Assembly: GCA_022605955.1 (NCBI GenBank)
Contig: JAKCOZ010000007.1
Span: 31,226,991 to 31,290,990 of the forward strand
Direction: 5' to 3'
Source: Rallus limicola
Taxonomy: Eukaryota; Chordata; Aves; Gruiformes; Rallidae
DNA length: 64,000 nucleotides
This document shows, piece after piece, positions 34,331-46,825 of this stretch; positions within the stretch are counted from its first letter, which is position 1; the number at the start of each line of letters is the position of its first letter. Below the pieces are notes generated by a model, which was not told the DNA's origin, did not search any database, and saw nothing but the letters and a program-made list of their open reading frames with translations. The position numbers were made by a program, and so were the translations under genes.

Positions 34331-37300
34331 GCACTGCCCTTTCCATGGCTGCCTCTCCTGCCTTACCCACCCTGGAAACCCTTGGTTTATCCCCATATCC
34401 CACAGTATGACTGAATTTAATACATCTCAGTAAGAAACCTGAAGCCCAGGACATACTGTTTTAGAGAGGACCCTATCTGTTTACACAGCCACCACACACT
34501 TATGCCAAACCCATGCTGTGTTTTCTCCTGTTCTCAGTTTAGTAGGGCTATAGCACATTAGTAGTTTCAATGATCCTTCCCTTCAACACCTCACCTTAAA
34601 ACTTCTCTTACTTTCTTTCCCACTGGCTGTTATGACTTCACCTTGTAGTCAGTACCATAGTTGCTATTGAAAACTGAATCAAAGAATTAATTTAATTTTG
34701 GTGTCACATTTTATTATCCTTAACCCTTATAAAATTCTCACTGCGTGCCAGACTCATTTTTCTTCCTATATGACTCAAGAACTTTGTTATTTGTTTTAAT
34801 ATCCTGTGCTAGGTCCATCACAGCTGGGCATTTGGCAACAGCACTTCATTCCACCCTATGTTGACCTCTATGACTGCTGAAGGCCATTTTTCCACTCTTT
34901 GAAATAGCTCTCTCTTTTAATCTCCCTCTTAAGGCAGTTATTTATCTTACTGGACCTGGGCAGTTTCTTTGTAAGGTTTTCCTCATGGCTGGAATACAGA
35001 TTTCTGTCACTTCAACGAAGAAATTTGTGACTACTCACACACTGGAATACCTGGACTCTGCTGTCATCAGTACCACTTGTCCTACAGCCTACACCAGACA
35101 AGTTAAGATATCTCATAATGCTTAACATAATCCCCAGTAGCCTGCATCTCCTTAACACTGTTATGGTATCTAGCCATACCTGTTGTTATCTCTAATACCC
35201 TTCTCTCACCCTTGAGAGCAAACACAGCATCACTATCTGAAGTTATTGACCAAATTATTGTGATCAGAAATAATTGTATATTATTCTATCTTTATCTTTA
35301 TTTCTGTTTCTGTTGAACACTTAATACTCATCCAGGAGTGCTACTCTACTTTAAATACTTTGCAAGCAATGATTTAATGAACTACTTGAATATTGTGTCT
35401 CCAACGACAACGTCATCCATTTGCAACCAATTTCTTTATCAATTGTGTAACCTTGTTCAGGTAACAACTTTCCTTCTGTTTCTGCCTCCTTCCCAGGAAG
35501 AGACATCAAAATTACACGACTGTTCCCTAATCTAAGAGCTTTCACAGTCATGCCTGCCTCAGTGAAGGGAGGCCATGTCCCTGACTCTCAGGCAGACTCT
35601 CTCCTTTGGAAAAGTCAGTGAATGCATCCCAGCAGCAGAACAGCCTCATCACTGAGCCATCTAAAGGTCCTTATTATTTTGCTATGCAAAGCTACCTTGG
35701 GGGTGACAGCATTCTGGTAAAGAGCTATCATGGCTTAAAGCTCCCCAACCCCCTATGTATGGCATCTTAGCTCCTCTCTACCACAATCTTGCTCTGTTAT
35801 TTTTCCCCTTTTCCTCAGCAGCATGCTTTCTTACAGGTGAATGGAGTTTTTTTTCCCTGTCCCCCACAGGACCCTTTTTTAGCTTGCATCCATGTGTCAC
35901 CCCAGGCACACATGCACCTCTGGATCTGACGACAAGGTCATTGAGGGTTTGCTTTGCACCTTCCTATTCTCATAATTCCCCATCTCCTTTGTGTTACTAT
36001 GATATCACAGGACTCTCCACTGTAGCCACACACCCTTTTTGTGCTAAGGAAGGCTAGATTAGATAGAATAGTAAAACTAAACCTCCAAATCCACTCTGTG
36101 ATCTTAATCAGTCCAAAGAAGCATATGCCAGAAAAGGGTTTTGGCTACTGGATCAAATATCCAGAAGATCATGCTGTCCCGCAACACCTGTTTTATGTAT
36201 TAAATTCCTATTGAAAAATTACCGGTTACTGCTTTGGCTAATGAGAGATTCCTGTAAGTCATAATTGGTATTTAGGATCCCTAAAGGCAATCTGGCTCCA
36301 AAGGCTTGGTTTGTTCTTCATTTGTCTTTGTTCCAGCTTAGTGACACTTGCTGTAGTAAATCTGGCACTTTTTTTTTACATCTGACAATAACTTTTTGTC
36401 TGACACCAGCATAAAGAACTTGAGGAATTTCTCAAGCAATTATACTTTACTTTTTCCTTAGCTCCTGTATTTTTTCATTATAGGAAAGATCTCTTTTATT
36501 ATCTATACTTCAATATTTTCTGTACCCACATAACTATCCCATAAGTTGGAAACATCATTTTGGAGTGTGCCCGTTTCTTCAGAAGTCACCTGTGCCTTCA
36601 GGCCCTGTGGTCTCCGATGCTGAACTCCCTTCTACCTCTCACACAGATTTGCTCAGGCAGGAGTGAATCCCTACACCAATTACATGCAAACCCTGCCCTT
36701 TACCTCCCAAAGGATAAGTTCTTCTGGTCATAAAGCAACAACTCCTCAGCCTGACTCTTCTTCCTCCTCCTTCCTTGTGTTCCTATGTAGAGCAAAGGTA
36801 AGTGCCTTTCATCTTCTCCAAGTCCAGAATAAAATTTATGACAGACCAGAAGGCAAATTTAAAGTCATTGCATGGAAGGAATACAGTATGGCTACTTTGA
36901 TTCCTCTGAAACATCTGGAAGTCGTTATAAGCACATTATTCTTACTGCTGTGATAAAAGCTCCAAAAATGGATCTGGAACACTAGGTGAAGCCCTTAAAA
37001 AATAATCTCACATCCTAACTCCAACTTGGGTAAGAAGGAAAGCTCACACAGCTGCCCATTCCCATCCAGCTTTGCTTTGCATGAGTCCCATAAGCTTGGC
37101 CAGTGATTTTCAAAAATTTTGGACTTCCATGTGCCGCAAAAAGATCAATGGCCATTATTAAGGATGGTCATGAGAGCTGAGTAGAGCTTGATCAAGGTCT
37201 CAACTTTTAAAGAATTTAGCAGGACTTACATACACCTTTAAAGGCAGCTATAACATTAATCCAGAATTTTGTGTTATCTCCCTTGACTATCTGTATCTGC

Positions 37301-38587
37301 AATAGCACTATCTGCCAATTCCAGCAAGAATAAAGACAGCCACGGTATGTCCCCATTTATATAAGCTTTTAGAGTTGCAACTATCTAAGGAAATTAACTA
37401 AAACATCCTAAAAACATGTTATTAATTTTTTTAAAAAATTAACAGGTAGAGTAAGTCTTTGATATACAGAGTAAATATCTTCTAGGTAATACAAGTGACT
37501 TACACCTTATAACCATATATCCAGTGGCAGAAAATGTAGACATAAACTGAGACATCTACACTGACAAGGTGCAACTTTGAAGGGGTCCTAGGATCATGCA
37601 GGATCTTCCTCTGTTCACATCATCAAAGTGATGATTTAATTGGGTTAGTAGCTACCTCCATGAGGAACAGAAGCAGATAACAGGAAACTCCACAGATGTT
37701 TAGTAATGTTCTGATAGTTCAAAATCTACTAGACAAGTTCAAAAATAATGACACCGATTTTTAACCAGAAAGGCGAGCAGGTATTGAAAAACTAAACCCA
37801 GGGTTTACAGCATTTTTTTTTTTTTCTGGGAACATTTCCATCATGATTTTTCTTTCCCAAATGAAAACTTCAAATAAGAATAAAATTAGGAAAGTTCTGA
37901 AACATACATTATGTAGGACATTGATCTAGAGTAACAGAATTGTCCCTTCCAACCTTATAAAATCAAGGAAAAAGAGAAAAATAACTCAACAATCACTCTG
38001 ATTTTCTGATGAATATAATAGTCAACATTTCCATTCAAATAAAGCCAGTTGCTCTTTTCTGCCCTAGAAAAGTTCATAAAGTTGTTATTTGTTTATGCAA
38101 CGAATAGCTCTATTGACCTGAAGGACTAAGCTGTTCCACTTTGCTGCATGGAGGTCCAGTGGAGGTATCAGCTGCAGGAATGCCCTCTCTTCCCAATGCC
38201 AGAGAAAATACACTAGGAAAAGCAATGAGCTCATATGTTCACCCAAGGTCCTTGTTAGCTTACATCATGTGTGCTCTGTGCTGTGCATCAAGGTGACTAC
38301 ACTGGACATGATAGGAAAAAGATGAGGGAATGAACCTGGTGATATAACAGCAGAAGTCTGTTCCCTTTAGTTACCTTTTCTCTTCCTCCAAACTCTCTAT
38401 TTACAAAACCTTTTGCAATCTTTCCATTTCAACATCTCCTTCTTTTATCTGGGACCTACCATAGAGAATTGTGTTGATACTTTTTATTGGTGGCTTTGTG
38501 TTGGCACTTTACAACTGAACAACATAACAGGGTTGTAACTTAGACAATCTAGAAAATTTCGCACGCACACACATAAGCACAAAGAGA
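34331..38587. other. Unique non-coding sequence, partly pyrimidine-rich
   Basis: The plus strand is C+T-rich over much of 34.3-36.7 kb, which may reflect further unrecognisable antisense LINE sequence. No exon or RNA gene is recognised. Confidence 0.35.
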
Positions 38588-38800
38588 CTAATAGAATAAA
38601 CTAGAGAGGAAGGGACATCTGGAGAACATTTAGTCCAAACCCCTCCTGAAAGCAAGGATAACTTCAAATTTGGATTCAGATCCCTCTCCAGTAAACTTCT
38701 GAGTATCTCCTGAGGATGGAAAACCCACAATCTTTTTCAGCAACCTATCTCTTCCAAAGCCACCACATATTTTCAGTCACCTCTCCTTCAGGATTTCCAT
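38588..38800 (-). mobile_element. CR1 LINE fragment, old, minus strand
   Basis: On the plus strand it reads ATAGAATAAACTAGAGAGGA, GGACATCTGGAGAACATTTA and GTCCAAACCCCTCCTGAAAG. It then continues through GTATCTCCTGAGGATGGAAA and CAGCAACCTATCTCTTCCA. This is the standard order of the reversed CR1 3' UTR and end of ORF2. Substitutions are frequent. The inner boundary is uncertain. Confidence 0.8.
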
Positions 38801-41800
38801 CTGACACACCACTCTCTGAGAAACCCTGTGTTGGTTCAGCATTGTGCTTGTTTTCCAGATTAACTCCTCAGCCCTTGACCATTTGACCCACACCACTATC
38901 TGAGTTACTGGAAATCGAGGAAGAAAAGCTGGACCCAGAATCAGTAGTTTCTGCCCTGGGCAGGAGACAATCACATGCTATTGATTGGACCCCAGGCTTT
39001 GGAAGTCTTCCACAGAAAACTCAAAGCACAGCAGAATGTTGTGCCATCTTATAATCTCAGCCTTTCTGCGTCAGTGCTCTGGCTTTCTTCTATCAGATAC
39101 TATCTAGTCAAATCAAATTTTAAAAAATTTCTATTGGATTTCAAATACTTTACCACATACATCCCATTTGCACCATGGCATGACACTTTGTAGGTATGCC
39201 AAAACCCCCATGAAGCAGTTGTGGCAGTTCATAGAGTCTTGGGTAGATTTGGGTTGTCTGCTGGGCTGGGAAAGCAGATTTCTAGTTTGCACTGCAGTCA
39301 GATTGAGTTTTCACCCTGATGAAAAGCTGTTAGAATAACTGCTGCAGGAAAACATATAGCACTTGGGCAGCTAAAAGAAGAAGATATGGAAAACTGAGCA
39401 GAAAGCTGAAGCTCTGAAAGCAGCAGTGATTTCCTGCTCTCCTTGTTGTAACAGAATTGGAAGGAAACACTTATGGGCCAAAATTTTAGCAGGAGCTTAG
39501 CATCAGACTCGTGACGTTGGCATCAAACCTCCCATCTGGAGTATGCCTACCTATTAAACTGTGTGAAATGAAATAGTCTTATGGCCAGGATTTTAAATAT
39601 AGACACTCGGGATAGATCTCTGCCTTCAGATATTGGTAAAACAGCCTCCTTTTCTTAAGAACAGACCACTCAAAATCGTCAAACCCAAACAGAGTTGCAG
39701 GAGTCATTCTGCATTTTTTTCATACCTATTTATTTATTAGCCTGAATAAAAATGTCAGAGCCTAATATTAATCTCCTGATTATTGAAACTCTTGGCTTGT
39801 TCCTGTTTCATTTCATTTCAATACCAACAAAGAAATAAATCAATCTGGCAAGTCTTTCTGATTATTCCAGAACTGGGAGACTATCCGATGTCAAGAGAAA
39901 ACGGTTTGAAAGGCAACCTGCACAGGGGACTACATGTAGGAAACCCCTGTCAACTCCACAAGAGGTGAAGTTTGTGAGCATTCAGGTAGGGGGAAAAGCA
40001 GCAGTGTTTTTATTTGCAAATAAAAGGCAGTGAGGAATGGTAGACTCCTTCCAAACCTCCATGAAAGTGTGAAAAATATTTTGTTTGTTTGCAGGAGTCA
40101 GCTGAAGGGCAACTGGTGCTAAAGGGAACCAGATTTAAAAATGAGTAAGGACATGATGCCTTATCCATCCACAAAAGAGCTTGAGCAAAGAATGAGACAG
40201 GGGAGAAAATGCCAACTGAAAGCAGGAACACATCCAAACCATTGCTGGAATTCATTCACTGGTCATCCTGTGAAGCACCTCCAGCCAAGTGTTCATTGTC
40301 TGAAATGGTCCAGACTGCAGAAGTCATTAGATGATGTTGGTTCTATAATATCTTCTTGGAAAAATCAGAAGCTCCGTGCCAGATACAGAATATTTATCCT
40401 TCTATAGAAAAGAATGTAGGAAAGGATAAAATTGAGTTAGTTATTCCCCTTATTTTATCTTTCCATAGCCTCTCTGGTATTTCTACACGTCTTTTCTGTA
40501 AAAAATGGCCCTAACATACTTAATCTAACCTACTCATATTCACTGATGTGCTGGGGAGCTTCCTGCCTGCATTCCCACCCTAAGTCAGCTCCATGTCCTT
40601 TTATTCTGCAACACATCTTCAGGCAAAAGCAGCATTTGCCTGCTCTAGAGCCACTCCATAATACCTCCCTCTTTGCTACCCAGGTGCTGCCAAGCGGAAA
40701 ATACCTTGACTGAGGTCTCCCTGCCTTTCCTGTACCACGGCAAAAAAAGGTAAAATCTGGATCAACGTGCCTCACATCTTCAGGAATTACAGACAGGGTA
40801 CAGAAAGCCTTTACCTCTTTGGAAACCAAGTTGACTTACATGGAAGATTAAAAAAAAAGGGAAAAAACAAACCAAAGAAACCAAATATCTCAAAAAAACC
40901 TTCTGATATAATCAGCCAGCCTGTAGCTAACTCTCAAATAATATGTGGAAAAAGAAGATGCAAGGATCAGACACAAAAGTGACTGCATGCTAGACCTACG
41001 AAGATTTAGGTGATTTAGGAAAAGTTCTGCAGATGTGGGCTTAATGAGAGCGGGCTGGGGGACACTATACCCAAAAGGTTGCTTATGCTTCAGCCATAAC
41101 AACAGTCTCGCATGAAGGGAATTGCAGAGCCTGCCTTTTTCAGTTAGAGGTAGCCCTGCTCGAGCACTGAACCTCATGATGTAAACTACTGGCAGCACTG
41201 TCCTAGGCAACAGTACCTTCACCCCATGCAGTGAGATACACTGAATTAGGAGCATCTTACAGAGTATCTCACTCCCCATCCCTCCCATTTTGCAACCATG
41301 CCTTGCTCTGGCAGGGTTTGGCACATGAAAGTCTCAAAAAACCAAGCATGAGCCAGAAGGAACACTTTTCTTCCCTTTGCAGAGCTACCCAAGCAGGAAG
41401 CAAAACCACCTGGCCCCATTCCAGTTCCTGCTCTCGGACAGGTCTCCAGGCTCTCTTTCCCTACTCCTTTCATGTGCACACAGTAGCTAGAATTTGTCCC
41501 CTTGCAGGCATGTAATAGGTGCCCATTCTCACGACACCTTCCTATGAATGGTTTTTATTTGTCCTTCTGCAAGCCAATAGATCTATAAAACATGGTCGAA
41601 GCTGGGGGTTCTGCCGAGGTTTTTTTCTGACAAAAAATGAAAAAAAGAAAAAAAAAAAGCAAGCGATGAGTTATGGTTATTAAAATAAGATGTAGTGCTG
41701 CCTTGCAGACAATCTCTGGCTTTGTTATTTCGGGCATTCTGCCAAAAAAAAGGCAAAGCAATGAGCAAAACTGCAGACTGCAAAGTCTAATTTGAAGAAT

Positions 41801-42454
41801 AATTATTATCATTATATTGTGGGACCACGTTCCCTCACTGGGACCTACGTGAGAAGTTTCTGTCTCCAGCTAACATTTGGCAGCAGGCTCAGAAGATAGG
41901 GATCTGTAAGACTCTTGCAGAAGTTAGCAATTGCAAAAGAGACAGAGTGGTAAAAGGAAGATCTCTGTGATTCAAATAGTGCATGGAGGATATTGAGGGC
42001 CACCCTGTCTCCAAGGAATGGCCAGCATGAAAAGTTAGAGCTGTCACTGGAGTGGAAGATGTTTACAGAGACCACGATGGTCCATATCCCACCTCTAGGA
42101 GAGTCTGGCAATTTCTCACAATGTAAACATGCAGGCTCAACCTGCTGAACCTCCCTCTGCTTTTCTGTTTGCAAAGGCAAAACTCTTCAAACTCAGTTAT
42201 ACACTACTTCTACACATGGTCCTGGGTTCAGGCTCAGCAAGTAGACACATGTCCCCAGCATGAGCAAAGCCACACTGTCTTAGGACAGGCCCCACAGTGG
42301 TGCCCAAAGCTAATGCCAAGCACTTAGGCAGCAGTTCTAGGGCTAGGAGATATCTAGGCATGTCAGAGGGCATTTTCAAAAGCCTGAACACTTAGCAGTG
42401 CAGACAGCTGTCCAAAGTTAGTTGATAGGAGGTATTAAGTACAGGGCGATGCAT

Positions 42455-42479
42455 CACACACACACATACCCACACACCC
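42455..42479. repeat. (CA)n-rich tract
   Basis: Interrupted CA run: five to six CA units, then a second short run after ATACC. Confidence 0.85.
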
Positions 42480-43006
42480 ATCCCTGTGAGGTGCAGTTAG
42501 GGGCTTGAGTCCTTTCTAAGACCTTAAGCATTGCGAACCTGATTTCCAAAGCTGTGTTATAAGAGATAGAAGTCCCTTTTGGTGTACATTTGGAAATCCT
42601 GCCTGCTGTAGGCACTCTCTGTGTTTAAACACACAGCCCTACGTGAGGGAGATATCTACCTGAGTCTGACACTTGCAGCCAGCATGTTTGCAGAGAGCAC
42701 TGAGCCCCCTTGCCCAGATCACAGGCTTAATTTTATTTTGATTTACTACCCTCAAAATAGGAATTCCAGCCCTTGTGCACAGAGGCTTCCTGACATCTTT
42801 TTAAAGTCTGACAAAAGTAATACCCAAAGAAAACAAGAGAGCAACTATAAAATGCAGTTCACAGTTATTCTGTTCTGAGAGAGGAAGCAACTCCTCTGTA
42901 TCAATAGCTGATAGGAAAAAAGATAATATTGGGCACAAGCATCTGTAATTACCTAGAGCCATAATAAAAGTACAACAATACTATTCATTAGCTGTAGTTG
43001 TTCTTA

Positions 43007-43035
43007 ATAACAATAATATATATTATTATTATATC
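43007..43035. repeat. AT-rich simple repeat (AAT/TAT units)
   Basis: Alternating AAT and TAT units, partly self-complementary. Confidence 0.8.
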
Positions 43036-44651
43036 TTTTAGATGACAAAAGCCAGTGCAAGAGGGTGTATTAAAATTCACATTTAAAACTGGTCGTGGAG
43101 GATCCTTGTTTTAAACAAAAGCACTCCAGCAAACCTTGTCAGAGCTGCCACACTGAACCCAGTTCAGGCACACTGGAGGGGAGTGCCTGGTGAGTGGGCC
43201 ACTTTGGGAAGGCTTGAGCTTTGTAGAAGTGTCCATGAGCTTTGACATATCCTTGACACATGTCTACACATCCTCAAAGCACCTGGATAGAGACAAACAT
43301 ATGGCTCTGAAATCTCCCCATGACCTCATTATCCTAGGGTCACTGGCTGGGGTGGCCCTAGCAGCTCCCACCAACCTAGGGAGGTTTTAACCCATGGCTG
43401 CTCACATGAACCAAGATGTTGAAGACAAAGGATTCTTCTCAGGCGTTTAATTGAAAGCAGGCAGAAGCTTTGAGAGTTTTGCCTGTTCTGAATGAAGTGG
43501 TATGAATGAGTGAAGGCAAAAAATGTGCAGTACGGCTCTTCCGACCCAAATGGTGGGAAGGCAAAACTTGCCTCACCACTGCCCAAGTAGTAAACCAGAG
43601 GGACTTCTGCATTTCACCCCTTATGGTTGTTTACACTTTGGCCTTAAATCTCTCAAAGCCATTTGTTATCAGCAAGTGAGAGAGGGCAGAGTAACACACC
43701 AATGACAAACCACAAAACGCAGTAGCTCCTGTGAAAAGAGGGTGTTTTGTGAGGCCAGCAACAGCTCACACTGGGGAGCTGACAGCCAATAAGCAGCAGG
43801 TGAGGAGAGAGAAAAGCAACTCCCCTCCTGCTACCCATGCCTATCACTTCTACTGAGAGCTGCTGGTGGAGCTCATGGAGACAGGGGCAGAAATATGTGG
43901 GTCCAACTGAATCCAGGTTCATATTAACACATTAGCTCTGTAGCAGAGGATACATGGACACAGCAGGACAGACCACACCTCTGGCAGTCCCCTGAGCCTG
44001 CTTTAACACAGAAACCTGTAGAAAGGTGGGCTGAAAGAAACTAAATACAGAAGTTGCACTGAATCACATGCTGCTGTTTCCCTTTGATAATAAAGATGAG
44101 TTCTCACCTTTCTGTAAGCAACAGAGAAGCCTGCTGGCCATCCCTCACCTCCAGCATCCCACGTTCAGTTCCCCCTCTCCCCCACAGCAGCTATACTATT
44201 CAAATACTTGCAAAAACAATATCAGGAATAAATAAGAATCCAGCAAAAGATCACCACAACGCTCTTATTTAGCCCATTAATTTCAGTGGTTTCTCTAAAG
44301 TTGGGCTTTACAGAATTAATCTCCTTTCCGGCATGTCCACATCTGAAATTTTCATGATGTCTTGCTGTTTTACATTGCTTTCCCCTGAACGTGCTGCCAT
44401 GTGTAAACTGAACGATGGTGGGATTCATGGCAAAGAAAAACCTGTGGGGTGGTGAGGCTGCTCCCTACCACGCAGAGATGGTCCCTGGCAGGTGGGGTCA
44501 GAGCAGTGTGGGGGTGTGGTAAGAAGGGGTGGTCAAAAAGGGGTGGAAACTCACTGAATAAAAGTCTACAAGAGCTGTTAGCAGCAAATACACACCTCTG
44601 GGTCAAAGGCTGCTGGAGGCTAGGAGAGCATTCTGAGGGGAATTTTATTTT

Positions 44652-44693
44652 TATATATGTATACATACATATATATATATGTTTGACATATAT
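44652..44693. repeat. (TA)n microsatellite, interrupted
   Basis: TATATATG, ATACATACAT and ATATATATATAT follow in succession, giving a self-complementary AT tract likely to be length-variable. Confidence 0.9.
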
Positions 44694-46237
44694 CCCTCAT
44701 AATTTTTCCTAGACAATTGCTTTGGTTACTGTTTCAAATCAGATACTGCACTGAGTGGATGTTTGGTTCCTCTCAAAAGCTGCCCTTCAGCTGGTGCAGG
44801 TTCCTGGAGTTAACACAACATTCAAACACTCACCTGAGTAAATTCTCTTGCTGAGAAACCCTGAAGAATGGGTGTACATACCGATTAGTTTGCTTAGAAA
44901 CAGTGAAGATAAATCTACAAGCACTGTGCCAGTCCAGACACAAGCAAAGAGGCAGAAACACCAGGGGAACAATAGCTGGAAGAAGATGCACTCTGCCTGC
45001 TGACCAGGTTTGTTAGCTCCCCTGACATAAAACAACTGCTGAGAGGTGTCATAAATAAAAAAGAAATAAAGGAACAAGTAAAGAAACACCTTAAACCTAT
45101 CAGTGTACCTAACTACATTCCACAAAATTTTCTCTTGCTCTTCAAGAAGGAATATAATGCTGAAGGGAATGGAAAATACCACTGCTACCATATCTTGGTG
45201 TCATCAGCTCAAGCAAGGGGTCATAGTTCCAATCTTACAGAATGTTGCCCAAGTTACTGTGTGTCTGGCATACCCTACAGGTGAATTTCTCTTTAAAATT
45301 ACAAAGAGTTTTGCTATTAACCACAGTCAGGCCGAGGTTTCACCCAATGTTTTGATTATGAAGCTCTCATTTATTGCACTCTTCTGGATACAGTATTACT
45401 TTATCTTGGCTTCTGGGCCCCACTAAATCCCGTTATAATTAATCTTACTTCTACAATAACTCTGGCTCAAAGGATGCTGTCATAATGACCATGAATATAA
45501 TTGCCTCACCATTCTACAAGCTGTAGTAAATTATCAGCCACCATACAAAAGATCAAAGTAGGCTAATTAAACTGTATCCTTAGCTGTCTGCTGCAGACAT
45601 TTCAAACTGCTTTGACTCCCAGCTGGAAATCAGTGTTTCACAAGAGCTAAAGCAACTCTGAACAAAGACCAAGAAAAATATATGCTTGTACTTAAACAGC
45701 TGTTTAGTCTGTCATGCTGTAATAAAATGCTGAAAAGACAAGTGTTAGATAATGAATAATACAGTCAAAAGCACCTAAAAGAATCATCAGATTAGTGAGA
45801 AACTGGCCAAAATGTACGTGAGATATTAAACGGTCTCTCGACTTCAGCCATGTATAAACAGCATACCTTAATTTTCCTAATTAGAGAAATATAAAAAGTA
45901 GAAGCACTTGGAAAACCTCTCTGGGTTATCCACAAAACCCACTAGTTTTCCAGTGAAGGAACGATACTGTTTGCTGAGGGCATTTATTAACTTTAGAATA
46001 ACTGGAACGATATTAAGGATCTGGTCCTTTAAACCATCCACCTAGGAATAGGAGCCAGAGTAACTTGAAGGAAACTATCCCTCCTTCCCCAAGACTTCCT
46101 AAATTGACAAAAGTTTCCACTGCAAGGCATGAATTAAGAACAGGTAAATTCATATTTTTAACCAATTCACAGAGAGACTTGGCTTTCACATCATAAAATT
46201 TATTCCACGTCAATGCAAAACATCCAATGTGTCTGAG

Positions 46238-46825
46238 TGTCGTGGTTTCACCCCGGCTTGGGCCGAGATCCACGCAGCTGCCTGCTCCTTAAAGTAAAAG
46301 AGCAGGAGAAAAGGGAAAAAGGGGAGGGGGGAAACAAGGGAAGGGAAAAGGAAGGGGCAAATAACTCCAAAACCAAGAAACTAAGAGGCCCGTGGGTTGG
46401 GATAAGGATAGTTTACTAAGATAACAGAAAAATAAAATATATACAATGCTAACAGGACTATAGAGCAAAAGAATATGAAAATATTGATACACAATGCAGT
46501 TTCTCACCGAACCACACAACTCAGGCCGTACCACCCAGAGCCGTCCCGGAACCCGACCGTCCCCCAAGACCCTCGCGTCCCGGCCGCTCGCGTCCCGGAA
46601 CCGCCCCTTCTTCCTCCCATCAGCCCCCCTTTATCCTGGGCAGGACGTAATTGGCATGGAATACTCTCTTTGGCCCATCTGGGTCACCTGTCCTGGCATT
46701 GACTGTCTGACTGCAACTAAAAACATCAGGGTGTTATCAGCACTGTTTTCATTTTAACTCCCAAACACAGCATTCCATCCGCTGCTACAAATGAAATTAA
46801 CTCTATCCTGACTGAAACCAGGACA
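46238..46825 (-). mobile_element. Solo ERV LTR, young, perfect target duplication
   Basis: This 588-bp LTR lies on the minus strand, with TG...CA ends: on the plus strand it starts TGTCGTGGTTTCACCCC and ends ACTGAAACCAGGACA. CTGAG flanks it on both sides (46233-46237 and 46826-46830), a perfect 5-bp target duplication. Read on the minus strand it has the same plan as the three LTRs at 5-11 kb: TGTCCTGGTTTCAG at the start, GCTGATAACACCCTGATG, a GGATAAAGG TATA-like site (plus-strand 46631-46640), and TAAACTATCCTTATCCCAAC before the U5-like pyrimidine-rich segment. It is a different, younger subfamily. About 14 CpGs survive in 46506-46602, which suggests recent insertion because methylated CpGs decay quickly. 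No internal sequence is present. Confidence 0.93.
46296..46360. repeat. Polypurine, G-run-rich tract inside LTR
   Basis: About 65 bases are almost entirely A and G on the plus strand, with G runs of three to six (for example AAGGGGAGGGGGGAAAC). On the coding (minus) strand of the LTR it is a polypyrimidine tract downstream of the presumed polyadenylation region. It could form triplex or G-quadruplex structure. Confidence 0.85.

Larger units (their letters stand above)
38801..46237. other. Unique non-coding sequence
   Basis: No gene or transposable element recognised in 7.4 kb. Microsatellite tracts are listed separately. The longest frames (40890-41324 minus, 144 codons; 44787-45191 minus, 134 codons) have no domain I know and overlap other frames. 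Confidence 0.4.

Noticed and set aside
40890..41324. 144-codon minus-strand open frame
   Set aside because: No recognisable domain, overlaps plus-strand frames of similar length, and no splice or promoter context supports it.
44787..45191. 134-codon minus-strand frame with hydrophobic stretches suggesting a membrane protein
   Set aside because: The hydrophobic residues come from T-rich composition. No family similarity, and no evidence of promoter or exon borders.
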